64,000 nucleotides of DNA, from assembly GCA_026686845.1 (NCBI GenBank), contig JAIVEN010000004.1:16834827-16898826 (forward strand), given 5' to 3'. The stretch comes from Adenanthera pavonina (lineage: Eukaryota; Streptophyta; Magnoliopsida; Fabales; Fabaceae). Position 1 is the stretch's first letter; each line of letters begins with the position of its first letter. Made by a program: the position numbers and the translations under genes. The notes beneath the pieces are model-generated. The model was not told where the DNA came from, did not search any database, and was given only the letters and a program-made list of their open reading frames with translations. Shown here piece after piece: positions 12,269 to 24,144 of the stretch.

Positions 12269-12712
12269 TTATATTACTATTGGTACTATAAAACAACAAG
12301 ATAGAAGACCCAATAAGTGGTTAGCTCTCAGCATTGTAAGGCCAAATTTTTCAGTCATGTCCAACTCATTGGAAGACATGCTCTATGGAAGGTCCCAATT
12401 ACAGCAATGCACCAATTGTGCTAGAATAAACTTAACTCTTGTTAGACCCAATTGCATACTAGGACATATTCTTCAACTTGAACCAAGTGGTAAAAGTTGG
12501 AAGTCATGCCCTCGTAGGTCTATATTGCTATTCATGAACCTCTCTGGATAAAAAACTTCCATATTATGAGACCAGATTTTAGGATCTCTCCCTATAGCCC
12601 ATATGTATATGAGTTCCATAGCTATGAAATTCTTTTCCAAGGCCCTACTATCTCTAATTATGGGGAAAGTACAAAAGAAAAGCAAACAAATAGTACTTTC
12701 AACATTCAACAT
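12269..12712 (-). pseudogene. Cytochrome P450 C-terminal exon fragment (CYP71-clan type)
   Basis: Read on the minus strand in one frame from 12712 to a TAA at 12269, the text follows a plant A-type P450 from before the PERF region to the C-terminus. It contains IWAIGRDPKIW, FYPERFMNSNIDLRGHDFQL, QLGL, ILAQLVHC, NWDLP and ELDMTEKFGLTM, followed by RANHLL. In the family this part holds the PERF clamp and the haem-binding loop FxxGxRxCxG, whose Cys ligates haem iron. Here the loop reads PLGSS*RICPS: the Cys survives, but a stop replaces one residue and the flanking Gly is lost. A second in-frame stop follows NWDLP. The end LLGLLSCCFIVPIVI replaces the usual PTYRL-like tail. The N-terminal membrane anchor, I-helix and ExxR exon are absent. 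It lies inside the CACTA-like element, which suggests capture of a host gene piece. CYP71/CYP736-like by motif; subfamily uncertain. Confidence 0.8.
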
Positions 12713-14005
12713 TCAATTACCATTTCTATAAATTATGGTTGGAACAAATAGAAAGGCCTAATAAGCAAGGAGGGCACAATAATTATAAAGCTGATTATCA
12801 AGCTTTTTTCACATGTACATTCTTATCCGAAATGATCATAGTGATTATAAAGCTTTTTCATATCATGAATGATAGTTGTCTACTAAACATGAAGAGAAAA
12901 AAAGATGTTATGTAGTTGTAGGAGTATAATAGTAATCTTTTGTCCCAATTTCCCCTTATAGTAAGCATTTCAAAGTTCAATCACCATATCTATGAAAAAA
13001 CAAGAGCTAATTATTGCTGGCTTCAAGCAGCATTCAAATATATATATACATATATTGTCCATGACAGTCAATAATCATCAAAAGAAAGTAAGCTCTTGTT
13101 CTCCTGCATTTTCCCCTCTCTATTGCACCTTGCAGCACTCATTTATAGATTGGAAAAAGTAGGAGACAATAAGAAGGGAATAATAATCTATTCCAAATTC
13201 ATAGTTGCCCTGTTTTCAAAATAATAACAATAAACTAGGGAGTGAAGGAAATCTGTCCACAAGGGTTCAAAATAATTGTAAGATATTTGATATTATTCCA
13301 GTTGCACCATCAAATATATCCTATGAGTTTGTAAATTAAGAGTATGCTCTGAGATTTCAAAATCCTTTATTTTCTGCATCACACTTATCTTTAAGTTTCT
13401 ATGTCAACCACTTGTAATGCATTTTCTGTTCTAATTAAAGATTCTAATCCTAATTAAAGAGTTATAATACAATTGTTAAATATTTGAAGTAAAATTGGGA
13501 ATGGGAAGTATGAATTATCCAAAAAAAAAAGAAAAAAACTAACCTCGTATGTGACTCTAAACCAATATGAAGATGAAGATACAGTGACCCACGACCTATG
13601 AAGAGGATAAAGTAGTGGTTATGCTAGCAATAAAGAGGAAGGTTTGATGATCCACAACCCATTAGACTCCAGTTACCTAACCATGACCCACACAATGCAA
13701 GAAGACCCATGACCCATGACAAGAAAAGGAAGCTGCGGATTTGTTGGCAGTAAGAAGGAAGCTGCGATTTCACAGGCGGTGAGTAGGGGATGAGGAAGAT
13801 GGTGCTAAACCTGGCAGTGGTAGTGATTCTACGTGACCCTGACCTACTAAGATAAATGATTCTACACAAAGAACCATGAATGATGTTAGTAATATCTAAG
13901 CCAACGACAATGAGAGATTCATGATGAAGCAGCAACACAAAGAAGAGAAAGGAGAGTGCATTCAAGAAGTGGACCAAAGGTGTTTGAGCTAAGGTTGATG
14001 TTGAA
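12713..14005. other. Internal non-coding part of the CACTA-like element
   Basis: AT-rich sequence without a recognisable domain. A minus-strand open frame at 13624-14013 encodes a Leu/Ser-rich text with no family signature, and I treat it as chance. The rest of the P450 gene is not found here. A short GACCCATGACCC-type repetition lies at about 13675-13720. Confidence 0.4.
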
Positions 14006-16351
14006 TGTAACATCCTACCTCCCCTTCATAACCAAAACTCACGAAATGCAACCAAACACAAACCAAACCGCTAAAAACAACATCTCACACCCTCAAACCA
14101 GCGGAAACAAACCCCAAATTACCAAACTTTGGGCTGGGGCCGCGGCTGCTACAAGACTGCCATAGCTTCGGCCTGCTCTATTTCTCCCTCGTCACTGCCA
14201 TCACTGGCGCCACAGCCTGGATACTGGCGCCGTGGTGCCCCCTTGCTAATATCTCATATCAGCACTTCAACGTTTTGGAGCGAACTTCCGATGCGCATAA
14301 CTTTATGCTCCGATCTCTGATTGACTTGATTCTAACTCCTACAAGTCAATCTAGTCCCAAAACTAACCACAAACACTATTTTCACCTCAATCCAACTCTG
14401 TATGGAGATTCTGGACCCTTGACGCCGTTTGGCCACTTGTTGACCAAAACTCATCACTAACCAATTCCAATTGTCACCCAAGGCAACTGGTCACTCAGAG
14501 ACCAGTCATACATGTCCAAAATCTCCGAACTAACATGTCCAAAGAGGTTTCATCTCAAAGGAACCACTCCTCTGAGTTTTGACCCCCTTGAACCTCAACA
14601 TGACAAGATGGGCTACCGGCCCTAAAACACAACCATCAGGCCCAAACCACTCTGGGCTCACCAATACTATCATACTAATTTCCAATTACTTAACACTCTC
14701 AAAACACCAGCATAACACATTCCACATAAACTTAACCAAGCATACATTCTTCCATAACAATCCTGTCAATCTCATACATTCAATACACAACTGTCTACCC
14801 TACTTGGCATATAATACATTATCCAAAAATACAAACATTACATAGACTTCCCACGTACACCGCTACTCTCTAGGCCTCACCAGACTAGAGCCATAACCTT
14901 CACCTGAAAGGGTTAGTCATGGGAGAGGGTGGGGTGAGACAATGTCTCAGTAACCGGGATCAACAACACATAAACATATATATACAGATATGAATCATAT
15001 AATATATGAATGCAATGTAAAATGCATGATATGCATGTCATCCTCTCTGGGACTTCCATCCTTATCCTCCCTAACACACGTCTACATATACCCCATCCTT
15101 ATCCTCCCTGACACAGATATACAAATAACCCATCCTTATTCTCCCTAACAAACACAATCCACCCTTATCCTCCCTAACATATACAATATCACATATTCCA
15201 ACCTTATTCTCCCTAACAATTTCATTTATCATCATATATCATACGTCATCACATCATCACCACTTCATCCGTCATACATCTCAATGTAACAATAACACGT
15301 GGTGATGCTAATGTATCATCATAATCATCATGATCATCATATCATATCACATCAATGTTCTCATCACATATCCCATCACAATACTCATAAACATCATCTA
15401 CTATACACATACCACGATATATAACAACCACACACAAACATATCACTATCGTGGTATGAAAGAGACAAGCATATATATATACCACTATACATACTATCGT
15501 ATAAAACCACATAAACAAACACCCGATTACCTCAGGTTGTCAATACCATGCTCAGGCAAGTTCCCCACGCTTTCTTGAACACCAACACGCTTGAGCCCCA
15601 CATGGTTAACCAATTAACCTTCATAACACATAATTCTCCCATTAACACAATATATCCATAATCACAATATCACAATTTAACCACTTTAGGCTTAACCCAA
15701 GGCTCCAACACCCCAATCATACATCAATAAGCTCCCAGGGATCGTTTAAACACTACTCGAACACATACTCTTCAGATTCCCAAGAGCCCTAACTGGAAAC
15801 AACCTAGGGTTAAGCTCAAATCACACATAAACCCTTCCAAACACACATCCAACCAATAAGAATACCAAAACACACCCCATTAATCTCAAATCATCCATTT
15901 CAATTGGTGGATTTCACCCTAAATCGGAAATCCAACCTTAACACTGAAAATCCCAAACCTCAACCGAAGAAAATGGAGAGGGGGGAGTAGAGAACACTTA
16001 CCAACTTGAATCCAAGCTCTTGAGGTCTGAAAATAACTCCTAGAAGCTGGGAATCCCGAACCCTAGCACTGCTCCTCGCGGTCTCCCTCTATTTCCTCCG
16101 TTTCTTTCTTTTCCGTTTGACTGAACTGATCCGGATTTAAACAAATTTCCAGACTCTCGCCGCGGCTCCAGCATACCTCGCCGCGGCTCCACAAACTAAT
16201 CCGGAACAATGCCACTAGAAGGTCTCTCACCACGGTGGCTCTGCTCCTCGCCGTGGCGCGAAGCCCTTTCTGGTTCCTCTTGAACCATATCCGTCCTACA
16301 TCCTCTAATCCTAAACACAAAACCAATAAAGATATCGTGAGGGGCGTTACA
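14006..16351 (-). mobile_element. Solo LTR, family X (copy X2)
   Basis: The plus strand begins TGTAACATCC at 14006 and ends GGGGCGTTACA at 16351. A perfect duplication TTGAA flanks it (14001-14005 and 16352-16356). Its minus-strand start (TGTAACGCCCCTCACGATATC) matches X1 (TGTAACACCCATCATGATATC). It contains the same CAT/ATC low-complexity block (15220-15420). It is inserted inside the CACTA-like element and is therefore younger than it. Confidence 0.88.
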
Positions 16352-17145
16352 TTGAAAATGGTTAACTTGTGCCATCAGTTTAAATGGGTTCCTTCCCTTT
16401 TTAAATTTTTAATTGATTTTCAAGGTCCTGAAGATATGGAATGAGAGAGCTTTGACGGTGTTGATTTCCGCAAATAAGTTGAGCCTTGATGGAACTTCTA
16501 GCACAAAGATAGGGCTCGAGGGCCGTGCATTGAGCTTTGATGGAGAGCATGGTGTGGTGAGCTTCGATGATAGGCTTGAGGGGAGGGCAAGAACGAAGTG
16601 AGATTGAAGAAAGGGAAGATAGAGTTTGAGGGTTTGAGGAGAGAATGAAGTAAAGCCAAGATGGGAAGAGAGTTTGAACATTTCGAATTTTGATCACTGG
16701 AAAAGAAATAAAACAATTAAAAAAAATTAGTTGGCATTTAATCGAAAATGGCAAGTAAAGCTATATTAGATGGTGATTTCATATTAAATGCCAACTTATT
16801 TTTTTTTTAATATTCAAAAACTCTTAATTGGTGCTCACTAGGAAACGCCAACTAAAATGACCTATTTTAGTTGACATTTACCTTGGAAACGCCAATTAAA
16901 GTATTCTCTACCTATTTTAGTTAGCATTTCTTTTGAAAATGCCAACTATTCAGCGCCATTAAAGCCTAAAATTGGCGTAGTGTTGTGTGTTACTCTTTAT
17001 CTTCTCATTTCATCTATTTTTTTCATCATACTCTATTCATCCTTGTTCTACTACAACATCTGCTGAAATTGGGCTACACTTCGAAAGTGGCAAAAATCAT
17101 GCGTTGCCTAATTCACCCTCTCTTGAGTGTCCAACCAACCTAACA

Positions 17146-17918
17146 AATTCATGTCAGTCGGTTTGTGTTTTTTAAGAAAAATTATATATACTTTCAATAA
17201 AATAATTTTTAATGGTTTCTTTTGTTATTTTCGAATGTTGAATTATACAATTTATATATATATGAAAAGACTTTTTAGTTATTTATTTATTATTTATTAA
17301 TAAATCCACAGAGATTCTCAAAATCTCACATGGTAACTAACTGGCTTAAATACCTACAAAAGCTTTAAAAACTTTACACAGGATAACTCAAAAATTTATT
17401 CTGAAATAGAAAAAATGACATATTTGCCCATTTTCTATCCATTTTTATGTCTCTTGACTTTCTCTAAGTTTTAGTCAATTAACCTCTATGCAATATACCA
17501 TTGGGTCAAACATGTCAAAAGCTTCACTTTGACAGGAATTTTATTTATGAAATTACCCTTGAGCCAGGTCAAAAATGCAAACAATTATTCGTCTGAGTAC
17601 TTTCTCATAAATTACCCTAAAGACCAATTTTTAATTGATTCTTTTTCATTAAACTTCCAATTGGTCTACCTTTCAATGTTGACCTCCTAGCTACGCAATA
17701 CTTATATCGTTATGCTCAACTTGAGACCAAGCACATATATTACATACCTTTTTTAGCTCAGTTTTAAAATTAATTTTTGATAAGGACCTTATGGAAAATT
17801 ATTTCCAATCAAAGACCATACATACTTTCTTTTAAAAATCATATGGGAAATTAATTCCATCTAGAGACCATGCATATATCTTCACCATCTCACTTCTTTT
17901 CCTGTCTTTTGGGCGTTC
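17146..17918 (-). repeat. Reversed fragment of LTR family Y, head-to-head with Y5
   Basis: On the minus strand the stretch at about 17500-17600 (GGGTAATTTCATAAATA... CAATGGTATAT) follows the 5' part of Y LTRs (compare 5250-5325 and 30895-30965). The right end, read in reverse, gives GAACGCCCAAAAG next to 17919. This resembles a degenerate Y start, so two Y 5' ends face each other. The left limit is unclear; the first 150-200 bp after W1 show nothing recognisable. Confidence 0.4.
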
Positions 17919-20719
17919 TATAATATCCCGTAAATATAAGGATATTACAGATTACTTAATTATTAAGTAGGAAAAACTTAATGGTTAAGTAAGAATAAAC
18001 TCAACTCAAGTTAGGTTAATTGACTTGGGTTAGTTACTTATTTATACTCCCTCTCCCTTATGCACCCTCACACATAGAAGGAAGAGAAGCTGCTGAACCA
18101 CAAGAGAAAGAGAGACAGCTCGTGAAGAAAGGAAGGAAAAAAGGGGAAGAAGAAATTCAAAGGAAAATTGGTAAGTTGCTATCCTATGATTCTCATGACT
18201 TCTAACTTGGTTTCTAGGTAGTTTGAGTTAGTTTCTTTAAGACTTCTTCTTCTTCCCTATCAAATCAGATTTTGGCCAAGATATTTCCATGGAAGAGAAG
18301 GTGCTTTTATGCTTAAACTTAAGAGAAACATGAGATAATGTAAAAGGAACAAGTTTAGAAGGGTTTTGAAGTAAATAATTGAAAAATCAATTTTCCCCTT
18401 CTATGCTTAGTTTCAGCCAGTCTAGTAGAGGGAGTAGGAGTAGGAGTTTCATTAACTTGATGCCAAAAATGGTTTTCTCATAGTGGAAAACCTTAGGAAT
18501 AAGTATGGGAATCTGAAAAAGGCCTAAAACAAACAATATGAAAATTTAGGATTCATCAAGCACATTGTGAAGTAACCCTTTGTTTTAGCTCATTTAGTTA
18601 GTGTTTGGTGATATATTAGGATATAAGGAAGCCCAAGTAAGCTAGTGGAAGCATTGGAATCAAGTTGGAAAGCAAAAGGAAAGCATAAAGGTAGTATAGT
18701 TACTTTTTTTTGCAATTTATTTTCTTGCTATATTTTATTGTGAATAATGACTTGCCATATTGTTTTTATGACATTTGAGACTGGTTTTGGCTATTTTTAT
18801 GAGAGGCCTATTGCCTGAAATGTCCATTTTCTAAGCCATTTTGCGGCCAAAATTTTTATGAACAACAATATGGTGATTTTAGTCTTGATATGATTTTTAT
18901 GATGTTTATGAGGTTTTATAGCATGCATGATAATGTAAATGTCTGAGATGTGACTAGCTACTGGGATTTCCAAAATCTCATCACCTAAATACTAACACGA
19001 TAGGTCCAAGTATGGCAAGGATCCAAGGGAGGCAAGAAGCAAAGAGAAGAAACTTTATGGTTAGATTAATGTTTCTAATTGTTTTATATCTCTTTGCAAA
19101 TTTGTAAAAAAATTGTTTATGAGTTTATGTTGTAATCACCGCTTGCAATCATATACCTCTAAGTCTTTTATAATGGGACTTAGGACACTTGAGGACCAAG
19201 ACTTTCAGTTAATCCCACTTTAGGACAAAAAAATTCAAAAATACCAGAAAAGGACCATGGTTTCAAATTAATTAAAAATGTAAATATGAAATGACCTAAA
19301 TGCCCTTGTAAAAACATTTTACACCGAACATATTGTGGAATACGAGTATAAAATTGAGGAAGTTTAGTGTAAAATTTATGAAAAATAGTAGTAAAAAGTA
19401 GATGTTGAGTTGTAAAAAATAAAAATTGAGTATAAAATTCTGAGACTTATCCAGTGTAAAATCGGGGGTTTTCAGTGTCAAATCGTTGAATATGAGTAGT
19501 AAAATGCAGAAGATGAGTGTAAAATTCTGAGAGTTGAATTCTTTATTATATCCAATGTAAAATTGGGGATGTTTAGTATGAAATTTATGAAAAAGAGTAG
19601 TAAAAAGTAGATATTGAGTTTAAAACGTGTTAACAAGGGCATTTAGGTTATTTCATATTTAGAATTTTGATTAATTTGAGACTATGGTCCTTTTCTGTTT
19701 TTGAATTTTTTGATCCTATATTGGGATTAATTGAAAGTCTTGGTCCTCAAGTGTCATTTTCCATTTATAATGTTATGAATATGTTTTGGGCAAATGTGAC
19801 CCATTTATGTTATGTATGGTAATGGGTTAAAAGTTTAAAATGCAAGTTTGTCCAAGATTATTGGTAATCAATGAAATAGAGACACTCTATCTGAAATAGG
19901 GCATTTAAGTGTTCTATGTGCTATGAAAGTAGATAGAACAAGATTTTGAAAGAGCTAAAGAACACTTAAAATGATTATGCACATGATTTATAGTGAATTT
20001 ATAAATGTAATGGTCAAAATTGGACAACGTTGTGAAAATTGTGATTTCCATTGTAAGTACGATACATTTTTTAAGGGAAGTATAAAATCATAAAGAGCTC
20101 TAAAAATTCAATGTTTTATATATATGGAAATATTTATGTTTTGAGAATGAAATTCCACTAGTTTGAATGCAATTGGAGCTATATGTAGAGAGTTATATGA
20201 GTTTTCTTAAAACTATTCTAGTAAGAGTTTGGTTCTAACCCTTAGTGGCTTAAGATGATGCTATGCCCTGTGTGAATTGAATAAATGTATAATTAAATAT
20301 ACTAGAAAGAGGATATGTAGGGATTTCATATGATATGAAGAATACACAAAATAGCTTAGTGAATGAGGAGATATGAATTTTTAAATTTATGGGTCAGAAT
20401 TCAGACAAAAACTAGGATTTAAAAATGAATAGTGACTTGGACGCATAATCTATACTAATCTACTTGTCCAAATTCTAGTTTTTTATTTTTCATATGAAAT
20501 TCAGAGTATGAGTGATTTTTAGAGACTTGAATCAAAGTGATATGATTTCTGTACATTTAATTATGAGTTTTCAAAGTTTTCTGCCTAAAGTGATGAACAG
20601 TGCATGAAATCAGCTTTTAAAATTAAGGATTGTAGTTGGTTCAAGCTCTCATAAGCCTTTTCAATAATTCTAAATGAGGAAATATTTATGGGAAAAGTGT
20701 TCAAAGATAAGGTGTTACA
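17919..20719 (+). mobile_element. Solo LTR, family Y (copy Y5), with nested MITE
   Basis: It runs from TATAATATCCC (degenerate TGTAATATCCC) to AAGGTGTTACA. It is homologous to Y1-Y4, including the TATA-like stretch tttatactccctc at 18041 and the text gaaattccactagtttgaatgc at about 20149. Flanking pentamers CGTTC and TTAAT do not match, perhaps because the left flank is another Y fragment. The MITE at 19176-19763 is nested in it; without that the LTR is about 2.2 kb. Confidence 0.7.
19176..19763. mobile_element. Long-TIR MITE, Mutator-like (9-bp target duplication)
   Basis: A 588-bp element has terminal inverted repeats of roughly 130 bp. Left, from 19184, GACACTTGAGGACCAAGACT; right, in reverse complement from 19755, the same 20 bases. 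Both continue through AATTAATC/AATTAATT-like words to AAATGCCCTTGT. The exact 9-mer TTTATAATG flanks it (19167-19175 and 19764-19772). Long TIRs plus a 9-bp duplication are characteristic of Mutator-like elements. No transposase; the core holds repeated gagtgtaaaattctgag-type words. Confidence 0.72.
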
Positions 20720-22223
20720 TTAATCTTGGTTTAATTGAATTTATATTTTTAGACTATGATTTTATGTCATATTATGTGCATTATTACAAATGACATAAGT
20801 TTTATACATGTGATATTCTTTGTATAGGTTATTCTACCATGAGAGGACATGTAAAACATTGGAAATATTTTAAGAGACATTTTTGGAAGCTAGGATGGAT
20901 TTTTATTTCATATTTTCCTTATTTTACATATATCTTGAATCCTTGGAATCAAGTACTAAGATTGCTTCTAATACCTCTTACCCTTGTTCCAATTGGTAAA
21001 GTGGATCAAAAGCCATCTCATTCAAATCTGAAAAAACCATCTCTCATGTCCTCTCTCTCCTTTCTCTCAAGCTCTCATTGTGTTCATCATCCAAGGAGAC
21101 TAATTCCACAAATTCTTGTAAATTTCACCAATTAATTCCATCCCTTCACCAATTCATCCCTTTCCTACCATCAATTCACTGATATTTCTTCTCCATCTCA
21201 CTTGATCAGAGCTGGATGAATTGATTTGCAAGTGGAGAAACCAAATTGATCAAGCCAAGTTGAAGATTCAAGCATATGAGGGACAAATCAAGCAATTCAT
21301 CTTCATATCTTCATTTGTGCTCATGATCACAACTTGGAGCCTTATTCTACCTTCAATTTAGTTCATTTGATGGGCTTGGGAGTGAGCTCAAGTGGTTGGT
21401 TCAAGAAGTAATAAGGCATGAATGATGAAGATGTTGGGCCGAACTAAATCTACAAGGGAATGTCAGTCTACTTTGCTTTCTTTTGATTCCTACCTTATTA
21501 GCTTGATAAATTGGCTTGTAGGGCCATTCAATTAGGTTGATTAGGATTGGTTTTAGGTTTGGAATGATAATGAATATTGGATATATTGGCTGAACCTCTC
21601 AAGAGAGAGTGATTTTGTATAACTTTGAATTGATTTCTTGTTAATGACATCATGATATTGATTTTGGTTTTGAGCATTCCTCTTAATTCTTGATTTATCT
21701 TCTTAGAAGTCATTGTTAATGTGTTTAAGATGTTAAATTCAGATGCTGCATGGATTGTATGAACCAAAATCTGGTAGTAATTGGGCTGATTTGATGAATG
21801 TATGCCTATGGGAAAGTAATGACAATTCAAAGTTCCTTAATTAGCTTGAATTGACTCTATGTATTTAAGATGTTTATTCAATTGCTTGGGTGACCTTGAA
21901 ATATGATTTGTACACGTTCAAATGCCTCATAAAGGATGATAAATTGGGCTATAACTTGTGTTCAATTCATGCTAGTTTTTGTGCATTTCTCTTAAAGATA
22001 ATACATATTGTCTTGTGATTCATCCATTGTCCAATTTCCAGCTTGAACCAAACCACATATTCTTGCAATGATTCCAAACATTCTCTACAATTTTTATTGC
22101 TTATTTCAAGGTCTTGAATTGTTCATTCTCTTAGTCATTTAGGTCTAGTTCATAGAATCTTTGCATTACATTTTCTCTAAGTGTTTTCAAGCATACACAA
22201 CCCCTACTTTAGTAGTCCAGTTT
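20720..22223. repeat. Unassigned sequence, probably retroelement LTR or leader debris
   Basis: No domain is recognisable in six frames. Text such as 'gatcagagctggatgaattgatttgcaag' and pyrimidine-rich blocks at 21040-21190 look like a transcribed non-coding LTR region, but no termini or duplication could be found. It ends at LTR V1. Confidence 0.3.
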
Positions 22224-22329
22224 TGTAACAACCCTAATTATTAATTTCAAGAAGTTATTACCAAATTGTTCAAGTTCAAGGGACTAGGACCAAAGGAAGG
22301 ATCAAAATTAAACAAGTTGGAATGAAAGA

Positions 22330-24144
22330 TGTTAGGTTTAACATAATGTAAGTTTTGATGAAGACAAATGTAAAGTAATAAGGGACAAATGTATAATAAT
22401 AAGAAACAAATGCATTATATTTGTCTAACATATATTTTGTTCCTAAAAGAAATAAAATGTGCATTAGCATGTGTTTAATTAATTGTGTTTATAGTGCATA
22501 TATATGCAATGTACAAATATATCAACTGTGCTATTATATTTTATAATATAAGTTGGATATATAAATTGGACTAACAACATTGTTTGTAAGTGTAATACAT
22601 TGAATGTATAATTGTCTAAGAAGGAATAGTGAGCATTGTAGAATAAAGAAAGGAAAATCAATATCATGTCTCACTCAAAAAAGAAGAAGAGAAATGATGC
22701 TTCAAGAATTAAAGATTAGAAGAGAGCATACCAAGAATGGAATGAGTAAGTGAAAGTAAAGCTTAATTTTTGAAGACTAGTTATTAGGTATATTTAGTTT
22801 TCACTTAGGTCTTGATGTAGTTTAAATATTTGAAATTTTCTTAATCATGCTACCATATGTCTTAAATAAGTTAGAGTAAGTAAATCTGATGTTAACATGT
22901 GTTAGAATTAAGATATATTGGCTAACAAATGAATTTTGTTATTTGACTTATCTTTATTTTATGCAAAATTTGCACTTTGCTTGGTGAAGTTCGAAGTTAT
23001 AGAAATTTAATCTCTGATAGACAAATTTTGAATTTGAAATTTGAATTTTGGGCTAAGCATAGTTAGTGAAAGTCTACAAAATTTGCATGAAATTTAGTTA
23101 AAATTTGACTGTTGATGAAGTTTAAAGTGAGTTCAAAGTCACAGCATCTGATAGATGAACTTTGGGTTTCAAAGTGCCAACTTCAAAGTGAGAACTATTA
23201 TGTCCTATTAAACATGCCTCTGATAGATGAATTTCAATCTCTTGAATTCAAATTTCGGTCTCAAAAACTTGAATTTCGAAGTGCATTGCGAAAACATGAA
23301 GCAACTGTTTAAACCTAACAGACGTACTTCCAATATGAAAATTCGCATGAACTAACATTGGGTATCATTTGCAAACTCAAAATTCGAATGTCACTTAGTG
23401 ACAGACAAATTTTGAAGTTCAATGTTAAACACACAACTATGCTGACTCTGTGAAATTCATCTACTGAGCCTCAAAATTTGAATTTTGGTATGTCAGACGC
23501 ATTTAATGTAGTTGTTGAATAGCTTTTTTTACAAATTAACGTGTCTAACCAATAGATCTTGTATCTAACGACAGGTTAAGCCATAAATCTATAAATAAAA
23601 CTTCATTTAAACTTATGAGTAACTAATTTAAGTAAGTTATGTACCAAAATGTTGTGCAATATATAAAATCATTCTATGTGACCATTCAAAGCTAAACCCA
23701 CTTTATTGGAGTGAGCTTCAATGTATTATCTACTCTTAAAGAGAGTTTTATTCTATAATCATTCTTTCTACCATTTCTGGGTAGAATCTCAGTGTGGGAA
23801 AGCACTAATGGAATTACACATCTTGTAAGAGTGTAGGGAGAATGGCTATACAAGTGTCTAGTGAAACTTGTAGGACCTATTGTCGTTTCATAAGTGCTAC
23901 GATCAAACTTGTAGGACATAGTGGAAAATCATAAGTCGTGGCTTAAAGGCTAGATGTAGGCCAAGTGGTTGGGCTAAACTAGTATAAATATTTATGTTAT
24001 GCTCTTCTTCTTCTCATTTCATCTATCTATATCATCATACTCTGTTCACCTTTATTCTGCTACAACATTTGGTGAAATTAGACTGCACTTCAAACGAAGT
24101 GAAAATCTTGCATCACTTAATTCATCCCCTTCTTGGGTGAAACA
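22330..24144 (+). mobile_element. Copia-type LTR, family W (copy W2), uninterrupted
   Basis: It runs from TGTTAGGTTTAACATAATG to about GGTGAAACA, 1.8 kb, colinear with W1 throughout (acatatattttgttcctaaaa, ttgctagagtgagctt region, cttgtaagagtgtaggg). It is the reference allele showing where the CACTA-like element entered W1. Flanking AAAGA and GAATA are not a clear duplication, and the last ~20 bp diverge from W1. It contains ctctgatagatgaac-type reiterations. Confidence 0.68.

Larger units (their letters stand above)
11268..16982. mobile_element. CACTA-like DNA transposon, non-autonomous, carrying a P450 fragment
   Basis: Both ends are built from reiterated TTAGTTGGCATTT / AAATGCCAACTAAAG units in direct and inverted order (about 11268-11625 and 16727-16980). 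Read on the minus strand, the right edge starts CACTACGCCAATTTTAGG at 16982, an intact CACTA end. The left edge begins inside the unit that lies about 34 bp in from the right terminus, so the left CACTA tip is lost. The insertion splits LTR W1: W1 left plus W1 right align with uninterrupted W2. Inside are the P450 fragment and solo LTR X2. No transposase (TNP2-like) frame is recognisable, so it is non-autonomous. Without X2 it is about 3.4 kb. Confidence 0.68.
9686..17145 (+). mobile_element. LTR family W (copy W1), split by a CACTA-like element
   Basis: Segments 9686-11267 and 16983-17145 together match the uninterrupted copy W2 (22330-24144) from its start (ttaggtctaatagaatataag) to its end. 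The expected terminus CCTAACA is present at 17145, and the start is mutated (TATTAGG for TGTTAGG). The LTR alone is about 1.75 kb. The 3' part has features common in copia LTRs: 'gtgtggggaaacactaagagaattacac', 'cttcacaagtgcctag' and 'aattcaccctctcttgag'. Flanking pentamers are GTTTC and AATTC, so a clean target duplication is not preserved. No internal region is seen, so a solo LTR is most likely. Confidence 0.7.

Noticed and set aside
13624..14013. 129-codon minus-strand open frame inside the CACTA-like element
   Set aside because: Leu/Ser-rich translation without any family motif; it overlaps the TTGAA duplication and LTR X2 start, so the frame crosses an insertion boundary.
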